DNA of 23,914 bases from Entrophospora sp. SA101 (taxonomy: Eukaryota > Glomeromycota > Glomeromycetes > Entrophosporales > Entrophosporaceae), in assembly GCA_958430865.1 (NCBI GenBank), contig CAUDNR010004491.1, positions 1 through 23,914 on the forward strand, written 5' to 3'. The position numbers and the translations under genes are program-made. Positions within the stretch are counted from its first letter, which is position 1; each line of letters begins with the position of its first letter. The notes beneath the pieces were generated by a model. The model saw nothing but the letters and a program-made list of their open reading frames with translations. It searched no databases and was not told the origin of the DNA. Shown here one piece after another: positions 1 through 12,575 of this stretch.

Positions 1-486
1 TGAATCATTAGGTAAGCTTTTACCCGATCCCACACGCATGTAAACAAAATTATTATTTATTTTTGTTAACAATATTAAATAATAGTACTTGTGGTTAGAC
101 AAAATGCGACCGTCCACGATATTAAAAAATTGATTTCGATAAAAGTGGAAAGAGAGTTAGAATCTCAAAAAAAAAGCACCAAATAGTTATGACAAGTTAA
201 AAAAGAATAAGAATTCTAATCAGAAAAGGGATAACAGAAAGATTAGTTGGTAAGTTTAATTGTTTATGATGCAATTATTATTAAAAATTTTTTTCTCTCA
301 CACAAAAAAAAATTTTTTTAAAGGAAATATATATGGAAATCTTATTGCTTGATTTTTGAAGGAAAACTTCTTTTAGATGATAAAGTTCATATACAAGAAT
401 TAGGAATACGTAGTAAAAGTGTTATAAAATTTATAAGAAATGCTAAAAATCCAAAGAAAAATCAAAGGAATAATTATAATAAATAA
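1..486 (+). pseudogene. Second, frameshifted SNRNP25 copy, 5' cut by window edge
   Basis: By correspondence with the intact gene at 7992-8676, this copy has the end of exon 1 (1-39), intron 40-98, exon 2 (99-249), intron 250-323 and exon 3 (324-486, stop at 484-486). The extra A in the run at 167-175 shifts the frame in exon 2 and brings a TAG at 184-186, removing the conserved C-terminal half. All splice sites are preserved. The single homopolymer change could be a true mutation or a consensus sequencing error. If it is an error, this is a second functional gene. Exon 1 upstream of the window cannot be judged. Confidence 0.75.
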
Positions 487-495
487 ATAATTTTA

Positions 496-522
496 ATATC
501 CTTTCTACGTAAAATATCCTTT
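496..522 (+). promoter_or_regulatory. Tandem U12-type 5' splice-site motifs (copy 1)
   Basis: ATATCCTTT occurs at 496-504 and 514-522, with GTATCCTTTT further down at 595-604. This is the duplicated counterpart of the candidate U11-binding element at 8686-8712, with the same spacing relative to the stop codon. Confidence 0.4.
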
Positions 523-896
523 ATATGCTAATATTGTATATCATTAATATCAATTCGATAACAAATATATATACGCATACATATAAAAGTATTAGTATCC
601 TTTTACCCAATTTATTTTTCATCCTTTCAATAATCTTATTGACTAACGAAGATCCAGCATAAAGGCTATAATATTTCATAGTTAGATTATATAATCATTG
701 ATACCTATAGCATTATCAACAATACAGGAAGATCTTCATTACCTGCCTTTTCAGAACCACGAAGAATCACGTGACTATAAATACTATGTTATAAAAACAG
801 TTGGGTAGAATGAGAAAAAATGCATAATGGCAATTTATAATTTTTCAAGCACCCCATTAGGAGATCTGCACAACGGTTATTAAAATTTAGAAACAT

Positions 897-1426
897 TGTT
901 TATTTGTTTTAGTAGATTCAAATAGATTTTATTAGAACAAATGGTACACTACAGCAAATTTTAGAGAATCAATAATGCAAAAACACACATAATAAGTATA
1001 TATGGCTTGTAGCCTAGGTCCTGTAGAATATGCATGCAAAATTTTCATGTTTTCTGATTTTTTGCTGTCATTATTATTATTAAAAAATTGAAATTCGATT
1101 ATTTCAAAAAAATGTTTTTTTTCTAGATTGTCTATTATTACAATATTTAGAAATTCCATATTTAGTAATAATCCTGACTGAAGTTCGAGAAAAGAAAAAT
1201 GCTAAGACTTTGATCATTGCCAATGGTAACAGCTCTTGCCAAGAAAATTTTTTTGATCAAACAGATAAAGTTACACAGTATGTAAAATCATAAAGCCTAA
1301 TACTAGTAGACAGATAAGATACTTTTATTATTTTTTCAATGATATGCGGAAAACCAAATGTGAAATTTTATAATACATACATTACAAAGTTGTAAATGTA
1401 TACATGGATTGTTAGATAAGCATGAT
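897..1426. other. Spacer between SNRNP25 copy and kinase pseudogene
   Basis: AT-rich DNA with no frame I can assign to a family. A 75-codon minus-strand frame at 932-1159 has the I/K/F/N-rich composition expected of random AT-rich sequence. It may include the 3' untranslated remains of the pseudogene that ends at 1427. Confidence 0.5.
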
Positions 1427-3311
1427 TTACCTGGACCATTCATGATGAAGTACATTTTCTATACTAATGCTTTTATCTCTCAAACTGTCTAAAAATTTCT
1501 TTCCAGCTTCTGAATTCACTGTATTAAAATTCCTAAGCATCTTTCCAAATTGATACAAATCAGATTGTGCTGTATACTTATTATGCTTTGTGAATGTTTT
1601 ACTGTCCCAATCCTTCAACCATTCAGGCATTACTAATCCATCCACATTAGCATGTTCAAAATCAATAAGAACATATTTATAATCTGCAGCACCAGGAATA
1701 AAGTGAATATTTGATAATCGGATGTCACAATGAACATAACCTCCTTTATGTAACCAGTTTAGTCCAGTGAGCACACTCCGTGACATTGCACGTGCTTCAT
1801 CTTCATTCCTCAATCGACAAATATGACCTTGTGTTTCTAACACAACTTTGTAAATTCCTTGTCTACTAATGCTGGGGTCTTCTTTTACTTGAACAAGCTT
1901 TGGATGACCTTTTGCATATTCATACATTTCCGATAAGAATTGATACGATCATCCAAATTTTCAGCAAATGGAAGATGTTCCACTGAGACCCTTTTCTCTA
2001 CTGAGTCACCTAAAATCGTAATCATCGATTTTTCAGTTTCCAACCGTTTTCCAAGAGGAACAATCATTTCGGGAATAGTATTGCTTACAGTCCTCATTAT
2101 GCGTGCAATATTAACCACTATACAGAGGATAGAAACATGATCTCGGCGATTATTCATATCCAATTGATTTGAAAGTGCAACTAAACGGCTTGGTGGATTT
2201 GTGTTTGGTGATCCATCAATTACAAAAAACGCAACCTTGTTCCTGTTGCAGCGTAACAAATGATAAACTGTATATTTCCAAAATACATAGGATCAAACTT
2301 ATTGAATTTTTCTTCAAGTTCATCCTTAGCTTTTGAAAAGTCCGCAAATTCAGCCTTCTCTTCACCTTTAAATAGAAGTACACTGTTTTGTCCAGCATAG
2401 AAAATTTGGTCCTTTACTACCTATCGTTGTTGTTCCCTGATCCTTACAACTCTGATCCATTTCAATTTGGAAGCATTCCTCTGCCAAGATTCTCATGAAA
2501 AATCTGGAGTGGAATTCTAATAGTATTATCCATTCCCCAGTGCAACATATCTTCTGATGTGTTATTTAAATTTTGCTTTTCAGCTATGTCAGTAAGTAAA
2601 TGGGAAATGTGCTTTGATAGGTTACTTCCACATTCATCATTTTTTGTTTCAATAAAATCAGCAAGCTGGGGAAACTTTATCTCCTCATAGAAGGATACAG
2701 GCAGTTTTCGAGTTAATGGCACATTAATAAGAGATGTAAGATCCCCTGCTTGACTTGGTACAGAGCTGAATGGTTGAATGAGAGTGTCGCAGATTATGCC
2801 AGTTCTGTCAATTTGCATGTCATCATAACTCCATTTTGCTACAGAAAATCCAGATAATAAATGTAATTGTGTTAAAGGTGAATGGATCAATGAATTAAGT
2901 AAATCAATGAAATGGAATGAATGGAAAATTATTTTTTGTATATTTTTTTATGCAATTTGTTCATTGCCTTTTCCTTCACTTAACTCGGCTAATTTTTTTT
3001 GCAAGCACATTACTTGCTCTCCCCAATCGTTCACATTTTTTTTCATCGAGCTCTTTCCTTCTTTTCCTTAAATTCTTCAGCAGTATTCCGTCCTCTCCAT
3101 CCTCAAACGCCTTCAACTTCTCCTTTGCTTCTTCATGTTCCTTCTTTGCATCGTTTAGTTCTTGTTCAATTTTTACGAATAATGCCATGTAAATTTAATT
3201 AAAAAAAATTTCATAGGTAATTCTTTCTTTCCTTAGATAAGCTTCCAGTGTCCGAGTATCATTTATTTTGAAAATGTAAGGAGCAATTTTTTCACCTTGT
3301 TCCTTTTTAAA
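1427..3311 (-). pseudogene. Crinkler-type (CRN) kinase-like protein, heavily frameshifted
   Basis: The order along the minus strand is as follows. A short N-terminal piece starts near 3311, where 'cattag' could be a 3' splice site. A coiled coil runs 3188-2976. A middle domain runs 2890-2462. A Crinkler-family domain runs about 2460-1950, with VLLFKGEEK and FFVIDGSPN blocks. A kinase C-lobe runs 1927-1427. The C-lobe shows the catalytic loop HCDIRLSN (HxDxxxxN), IDFE in the DFG position, and DLYQFG like helix F. These blocks resemble the large CRN-like kinase families of Glomeromycotina (from memory). The frame changes near 2993-3000 (T-run), about 2480, about 2395, 2224-2229 (A-run) and about 1945, and stops lie at 3197-3195 and 2950-2948. 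The neighbouring ATPase has no such breaks, so real decay is more likely than poor sequence. Confidence 0.8.
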
Positions 3312-3740
3312 ATACTTCTAATGGTGCTATAATTCTTGGGTTCCATGGTAGACCAATGTAAATTAATTTCATATTAACTATTTTTATATACTAAATTTTG
3401 ATCCCTGAAATTCTTGGTAATACCATTGTTCACTTTGTCTGGTTTTGTTGCAGCATACCCCATTTAATGTTTTAAAAATTGGAGTAACACAACAAGTTGA
3501 AAAGCAAGAATTATCAGAAAGTCACCATTTATATTTATTATTATTATTTTATTATTATTATTATTATCAAAAATTTAATTGGTTTTTAAAAATACACATT
3601 TAAATTAGTCAAAAGTAAAATTATTCTATTTAGAATGTATATAAATGATTAAAAATGCCTTTTAGTGTTTAGTATTAGTGTAATCTAAAATTAATGAATA
3701 TTTCTATATAGTTATATTAGCAATAATAAAATCTATCTAT
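3312..3740. other. AT-rich spacer with TTA microsatellite
   Basis: This lies between the start of the kinase pseudogene and the 3' end of the ATPase gene, both on the minus strand. An imperfect (TTA)n tract occupies about 3534-3567. Further 5' exons of the pseudogene may lie here, but I could not identify one. The 3' untranslated region of the ATPase gene must run into this stretch from 3740 leftward. Confidence 0.5.
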
Positions 3741-7848
<4,108 letters not shown>

Positions 7849-7991
7849 TAGGGTTTATATGATGTATGTATATATTATTGAGAGATAAATTTGTTATAAA
7901 AATTTTTTGAATTTCATTTAAATCGTGTCACAAATAAATAGCAAATAATAATAATAATGATACTGCCGTTTGTAAACAATATATATTAATA
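7849..7991. promoter_or_regulatory. Short divergent promoter region of PMR1 and SNRNP25
   Basis: Only 143 bp separate the two start codons, which face away from each other, so both genes' core promoters and 5' UTRs must lie here or overlap the coding starts. The stretch is strongly AT-rich, with TATATATTA-like runs near both ends (around 7868-7876 and 7979-7990) and an (ATA)n tract at about 7946-7958. No specific factor site is recognised. Confidence 0.6.
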
Positions 7992-8676
7992 ATGGATTCT
8001 ATAAACATTTCTCAAATAAATAATGAATTAACAGAAACTCAAAGAATTCTTCAAGAATTATTCAAAGATCCTTTATTATCGGATTTAACAAAAACTAATA
8101 CGCCAGAGTCTTTAACAATCGAAGAGGTCGATACATTAATTGCCTTAGAATTAGGCACAGCCTTTGAAATAATAATTGAGAGAGGATTAATTGAATCATT
8201 AGGTAAGCTTTTACCCGATCCCACACGCATGTAAACAAAATTATTATTTATTTTTGTTAACAATATTAAATAATAGTACTTGTGGTTAGACAAAATGCGA
8301 CCGTCCACGATATTAAAAAATTGATTTCGATAAAAGTGGAAAGAGAGTTAGAATCTCAAAAAAAAGCACCAAATAGTTATGACAAGTTAAAAAAGAATAA
8401 GAATTCTAATCAGAAAAGGGATAACAGAAAGATTAGTTGGTAAGTTTAATTGTTTATGATGCAATTATTATTAAAAATTTTTTTCTCTCACACAAAAAAA
8501 AATTTTTTTAAAGGAAATATATATGGAAATCTTATTGCTTGATTTTTGAAGGAAAACTTCTTTTAGATGATAAAGTTCATATACAAGAATTAGGAATACG
8601 TAGTAAAAGTGTTATAAAATTTATAAGAAATGCTAAAAATCCAAAGAAAAATCAAAGGAATAATTATAATAAATAA
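7992..8676 (+). CDS. SNRNP25: U11/U12 small nuclear ribonucleoprotein 25 kDa protein
   Basis: This is a component of the U11/U12 di-snRNP, which recognises U12-type introns in the nucleus. Exons are 7992-8230, 8290-8439 and 8514-8676; phases close to give 183 aa. The family signature is clear: DPLLSDL then LTIEEVDTLIALELG (human: DPLLCDL, VTLEEVNSQIALEYG), then NATVHDIKKLI (human: SATVLDLKKAI), then a lysine-rich stretch, then ISWKYIWKSY and DDKVHIQELGIRSKSVIKFI (human: HISWSYVWRTY, RKKLRDYGIRNRDEVSFIKK). It has the ubiquitin-like fold of the family. It is longer than human 25K, mainly from the N-terminus, the central insert and a basic, asparagine-rich tail. Both introns have ordinary U2-type GT-AG ends (59 and 74 nt). 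Reading through the first intron gives an early stop just after the 5' splice site, so splicing is required. It shares a short promoter region with PMR1. Confidence 0.88.
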
Positions 8677-9086
8677 ATAATTTTAATATCCTTTCTACGT
8701 AAAATATCCTTTATATGCTAATATTGTATATCATTAATATCAATTCGATAACAAATATATATACGCATACATATAAAAGTATTAGTATCCTTTTACCCAA
8801 TTTATTTTTCATCCTTTCAATAATCTTATTGACTAACGAAGATCCAGCATAAAGGCTATAATATTTCATAGTTAGATTATATAATCATTGATACCTATAG
8901 CATTATCAACAATACAGGAAGATCTTCATTACCTGCCTTTTCAGAACCACGAAGAATCACGTGACTATAAATACTATGTTATAAAAACAGTTGGGTAGAA
9001 TGAGAAAAAATGCATAATGGCAATTTATAATTTTTCAAGCACCCCATTAGGAGATCTGCACAACGGTTATTAAAATTTAGAAACAT
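8192..9086 (+). repeat. Direct repeat copy 2
   Basis: This is the partner of 1-896, in the same orientation and 8.19 kb downstream. It covers the last 39 nt of SNRNP25 exon 1, both introns, exons 2 and 3, and 410 bp beyond the stop codon. The right boundary is sharp at 9086 and shows no obvious transposon end. Confidence 0.95.
8686..8712 (+). promoter_or_regulatory. Candidate U11-snRNP-binding tandem element (USSE-like)
   Basis: ATATCCTTT occurs at 8686-8694 and again at 8704-8712, 9 nt after the SNRNP25 stop codon, with a 9-nt gap between the copies. A GTATCCTTTT follows at 8785-8794. RTATCCTT is the consensus 5' splice site of U12-type introns and pairs with the 5' end of U11 snRNA. In animals and plants, tandem copies (USSE) in the U11-48K and U11/U12-65K genes recruit U11 and activate an upstream 3' splice site as feedback control. 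Here the upstream site would be the exon 3 acceptor at 8512-8513. Function is inferred from position and sequence only; single RTATCCTT motifs occur elsewhere in this window by chance. Confidence 0.45.
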
Positions 9087-9287
9087 GAAGTTATATAATC
9101 ATAATCTTTAGAACTTTTTTTTGTGCGTAATTGGTCACATTAGGGTATCCAAACTTGATTAAGAAAATTAATAGATGAAATATCCTTAAGCCCAACAATC
9201 ATCACCACTTATTCGGGATAAAGCATCTATGTTTTGTGGGTTTCACTTCAATGCATATATGGTTCAAGTTTCTCCATCCGATTACAC
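9087..9287. other. Spacer after the direct repeat
   Basis: This is the unique sequence right of the duplication boundary. I recognise nothing apart from a lone ATATCCTT at 9180-9187. It leads into the protein relic on the minus strand. Confidence 0.4.
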
Positions 9288-9731
9288 TTATCTCATATGA
9301 GAATGAGGATCCTCTTCTTCACATCCACATAGTCTTTGTTTAAAGTAATACATTTCTGTCATGTGGGCTGGTAACTGATATTTGAGTATGTCTTCGTTCG
9401 AACACTTGGACGAGTCATCTTCAAATTTGTCCTTAAATTCAATCTTCAAATTCTTCACACTCTCCTATTGAGGAAGATGGTGCCAATAGTTCCAATTGTT
9501 TTTCACAAACTTCTTTCACAATTTCATATTTGCCTTCTTTCTTTATTACCAGGAGTCTCTTCCTGTTTTCTTGAAATATATATAGATTTGCAATTCATCA
9601 GCCTCTCCACTCACTTTCATATTCCTACGAATCTGATTCTCCTTCATTGATTTCTTCTTCCTATAGCTGTTCATATGGAGATTCCACTCTAACCACCGCT
9701 GTCTATCATTCATTACTAGGTAAAACTTCAA
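9288..9731 (-). pseudogene. Relic of an unidentified repeated protein family (copy A)
   Basis: The three minus-strand frames in succession look protein-like rather than random. They give a piece around RQRWLEWNLHMNSYRKKK (9731 leftward), a piece with RKRLLVIKKEGKYEIVKEVC, and a piece with NEDILKYQLPAHMTEMYYF, RLCGCEEEDPHSH and a stop at 9290-9288. The frames shift between pieces, so the gene is broken. A second relic at 19529-19717 carries a matching segment (FQKKGRCLVIKEKKG) and matching flanking nucleotides. The Cys/His cluster suggests a metal-binding or transposon-encoded protein. I do not recognise the family. Confidence 0.45.
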
Positions 9732-9829
9732 ATGTGAATTTTTCCAATCAATCTATGCAATTCTATTATTAATGTTGTTTTGGCAAATATTACCAAAGTT
9801 GTAAAACTATTACATCAAATTCGCTGTCA

Positions 9830-10075
9830 TTAAGTCAAAAATGACGCAAGTAAAATTGCTTTAAAGACCAATAAAATATAAAAGCTCACAAAAAAAAACT
9901 TGTAAATATATATTCCAAGATCTTTTTTGTTATATTTTTCTCCCAATCTCTCCTTTGTTTCATTAGTTGCTCCCAAAGAGCCAAACTTTCTTTTACTGGA
10001 TACAAATCCACTTCCCACATACTCATTTATTACTAAACTCGAACGTTTCTTATGTTCCAGGGTCAATGTACGCAA
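9830..10075 (-). pseudogene. Possible coding remnant, unidentified
   Basis: An 81-codon frame starts with MRTLTLEHKKRSSLVINEYV and continues with SKRKFGSLGATNETKERLG. Its first 55 residues are rich in S, G, T, E and R, unlike the I/K/N/F bias of random frames here. The last 25 residues are hydrophobic and look like non-coding read-through. It may be an exon or a relic. No family is recognised. Confidence 0.22.
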
Positions 10076-11178
10076 AAGCTTTTTATAATTATCATCAAAT
10101 TATTGTGTAAACAATAATAATATCAATATTGATTGATTGATTAAGTTACTTTGTAATAATAAACCCATCTTTATCTTTATCCTTATTGTAGTGATCGAAA
10201 ATTTCATTAAGGATAACTTCTGGTCTAAGCAAAGGAAAATAATAGATAATTAACATTCTAATAAAATAAAAATCTGCGATAGAATCGTTATTTTTATTAA
10301 ATAAAATTATTCGTTAATAAACTTTTAAAAATAAAAAACATTGTCTTTATTTTCATTATTTAAAGCGTTTTGATAGGTAACAATTGTGGAGTTTTGGTAA
10401 AAAGTACGTTTATTTGCTTTAGTGAGCAGTTAGGACTAACGTTGGTTAACTAGCGAGTGTTAATGAAGCATCGTCCAAAGGTTAATCGGAAATACTGGTG
10501 TATTATTGTAAATCGTAAACGTATGGCTGTTAAGCAAGCTACGTAAGTTGGTTTCCAAATAAACCAAAGCGAGTTTGCAATCAGCAAATAAATGTAAACA
10601 AGGGTAATAACTCGATCACAAGGAACTTTATAAATGCTCAAGAGCTTTGTAAAAGTGCCATATTTATTCATTTATTTACAGTCATATAGTATCATTAAGT
10701 ATGCTTACAGGTTCGTCTAGGTGCAAGAAAGAGGCAGTAGTAAATTTGTTGTTTCGTTTCAACGAATTTAGATGATTGGTCCCATAGATTTGTTAAAACG
10801 AGAAGTTTTCTGTAGATCATACATATTAGCGTTAGTAGAAAGGAAGTAATAATTTTTTTATAAATTTGGCGTATTTGTTAGCGATTTGATGTAAGGGCGT
10901 AACAAAGTTTCAAAACAATAGTAATAGTAAAGGGTAGACCTTTATTCAAAAGTTATTTTTAGAAACTTCCATATGCGATAGATGTATGGTCAACACTGAA
11001 CTGTTAACTATTGTTTTCTTGATTCTTTTATTCGAAAAAAAAGATTTTTTATTTATATAATTGAGAAATAAATTAAAAACTTTTTCAATGTTACTGTAAT
11101 AATAATTCACAGGTACTGCATAGTACTGATTGGTATATTATTATTGCCTTGCAGGGCCCCAGCAACTATATAGATAGT
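10076..11178. other. Long spacer, no gene identified
   Basis: The region is mostly AT-rich. About 10380-10840 is less AT-rich than its surroundings and contains the short inverted motif GTTAGGACTAAC (10430-10441), which may mark an unrecognised old element. A 73-codon minus-strand frame at 10450-10671 has no recognisable domain. Confidence 0.4.
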
Positions 11179-11274
11179 ACACAGACAGACTCGATAAGTC
11201 AGCCCGCAGTAATTAATTGTTTAAAGTACTCAATAGTATAAATTATGCGGCTGACTTATTGAGTCTGTCTGTGT
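11179..11274. repeat. Hairpin-forming inverted repeat
   Basis: Arm 1 at 11179-11208 begins ACACAGACAGACTC; its reverse complement is at 11246-11274. The arms are 30 and 29 nt, with one mismatch and one bulged C, around an AT-rich loop of about 37 nt. There is no coding content. It could be a small non-autonomous element (MITE-like) or a transcribed hairpin. Confidence 0.8.
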
Positions 11275-11282
11275 AATAGGTT

Positions 11283-11357
11283 ACTAGAGATGTTCCATGC
11301 GCATGAAAAAAAATGCAATGCGCATTGCATCATACGCATCATGCGCATGATTTTTTT
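11283..11357. repeat. Palindromic GCGCAT element with TAGAGATG tag (element A)
   Basis: CTAGAGATG at 11284-11292 is followed by the perfect palindrome CATGCGCATG (11296-11305), a run of eight A's, a second perfect 18-bp palindrome (11313-11330, centre ATGC/GCAT), another ATGCGCAT (11341-11348) and a run of eight T's. It belongs with similar tagged palindromes at 21494, 22252, 22611 and 23240. Confidence 0.6.
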
Positions 11358-11429
11358 TCAAATCATAATGTCACATACAGAAAATGCAGAAATTAAATTT
11401 TACAATATAAAAGCTCCGGTCCCGTTTAC

Positions 11430-11668
11430 TTCGTCGAAAATCATTTCGTCGACACCCATTTCGTCGAAAGTTCATTTCGTCGAAAAGTTCATTTCGTCGA
11501 AAATTATTTCGTCGAAAATTGTTTCGTCGACAGTCACTTCGTCAAAAACCACTTCATCGACAATCACTTCATCGACAATCATTTCGTCGAAAGTTCATTT
11601 CGTCGAAAATTATTTCGTCGACAGTTCATTTCGTCGAAAATTATTTCGTCGACAGTTCATTTCGTCGG
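11430..11668 (+). repeat. TTCGTCGA tandem array, left arm
   Basis: About 16 copies of a 15-17 bp unit with the core TTCGTCGA. Variants include TTCATCGA and one TTCGTCAA. Each unit has two CpG sites in an otherwise CpG-poor region. The long open frame across it is a by-product of the repeat, not a gene. Confidence 0.9.
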
Positions 11669-12403
11669 CTTATGTATCGTACTAATGATAAATGAGGCGA
11701 TGATAGTGATGGCAACAATATCGACATTGAATATTTTAGCATTGATAATAATTATTGTTTTTTAGTAGAGTGTGTGGATCAGACAAATTGGTAATATTCC
11801 TTTCATGATACATAAATTTGAGTCATTCGTATACTTGCAAACTAATTAGCACTCTGATTTTACCTGAATTTTTCTTTCTTAATTACAATCATACAAATGC
11901 AAATTATACTAATAATAAATAAATTAAATGGTAGTAGTAGATACTAAACAGTTCAATGCATATGTTATCATTAAATTGAAAATTAGTTTTTGATATTATT
12001 AAAATCGTATGATTAAATGGGTCTGACAATCAAGTAAGGTTTCTAGCCCAAACTGTTTCTCAAAGCTCAAACTATTTTGTCGATTTGGGTTTTTCAACGT
12101 TTTTTATATAGAGGTAGGTATATTAGACCAGAAACCTTACAATAAAGCTATCAGACGAATTTTGTGCTTTAATTACAAAAGTATACTTTAATAATAATAT
12201 CATGGATTAAAATTTTGTGTTAAAACATAGCTCTAAATAAAATAAATAAACATTTAAAACCAAATTTATCCACCAATTAAATTAATATGTTAGTAAACAT
12301 ATTCCACATAAACATAATAAACAATTGTTATCATCAATTAATTCACGCTTTCCCAAACATAATTAGTGACACTGTAATACATGCAAATTAACATGAATTG
12401 TTG

Positions 12404-12566
12404 TAGAAATGAACTTTCGACTAAATGATTGCCGACGAAATAATTTTCGACGAAATGAACTTTTCGACGAAATGAACTTTCGACGAAATGATTGTCGACG
12501 AAATGATTGTCGATGAAATGATTGTCGATGAAGTGATTGTCGACGAAATGATTGTCGACGAAATGA
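12404..12566 (-). repeat. TTCGTCGA tandem array, right arm (inverted)
   Basis: About 11 copies of the same unit in reverse orientation (TCGACGAAAT on the plus strand). The inner copies are the most diverged (TCGACTAAAT, and TTGTAGAAAT at 12401-12410). Three overlapping open frames here encode only repeat-derived peptides. Confidence 0.9.
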
Positions 12567-12575
12567 ACCAGACCC

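Larger units (their letters stand above)
1..896 (+). repeat. Direct repeat copy 1 (SNRNP25 3' part plus downstream DNA)
   Basis: Bases 1-896 match 8192-9086 with, by eye, a single difference: the A-run at 167-175 has nine A's, against eight at 8358-8365. The match stops abruptly after 'aaacat' (896 and 9086). The left edge lies outside the window, so the duplicated unit may be longer and could include the PMR1 promoter or gene. Near-identity over introns and spacer means a very recent duplication, gene conversion, or two haplotypes collapsed in tandem by the assembler. Confidence 0.95.
11416..12575. mobile_element. Foldback-type element with tandem-repeat inverted ends
   Basis: Two arrays of a 15-17 bp unit (core ATTTCGTCGA followed by CAATC, AAGTTC or AAATT) lie at 11430-11668 (about 16 units) and 12404-12566 (about 11 units) in opposite orientation. 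Outside them are related outer ends: CCGGTCCCGTTTACTTCG on the left, and the reverse complement of CGAAATGAACCAGACCC on the right. The same unit order (AAAGTTC, AAAAGTTC, AAATT) recurs in both arms, so they are true inverted copies. The 735-bp interior is AT-rich and non-coding, with a 12-bp inverted motif (GTAAGGTTTCT at about 12034; AGAAACCTTAC at about 12129). Foldback transposons have this architecture. I found no clear target-site duplication. Confidence 0.65.

Noticed and set aside
2917..3202. Plus-strand frames rich in Ser/Phe/Leu
   Set aside because: They are antisense of the lysine/glutamate-rich coiled coil of the kinase pseudogene.
8231..8289. Earlier donor in SNRNP25 exon 1 (TTAG/GTAAGC at 8201)
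   Set aside because: Its phase does not join exon 2 in the conserved frame; the donor at 8231 restores the family sequence RIQNATVHD exactly.
9180..9187. Additional ATATCCTT, and GTATCCTT at 19415, as further U11 sites
   Set aside because: Single copies without a minor-spliceosome gene context; several such 8-mers are expected by chance in 24 kb of AT-rich DNA.
11290..11685. 131-codon Ser/Thr/Lys/Val-rich open frame
   Set aside because: It is the translation of the TTCGTCGA tandem array; the 15-bp unit keeps frames open. No independent coding evidence.
11430..12566. CRISPR-like array
   Set aside because: Units are 15-17 bp with degenerate, non-unique intervals in a eukaryotic genome; there are no spacers and no cas genes.
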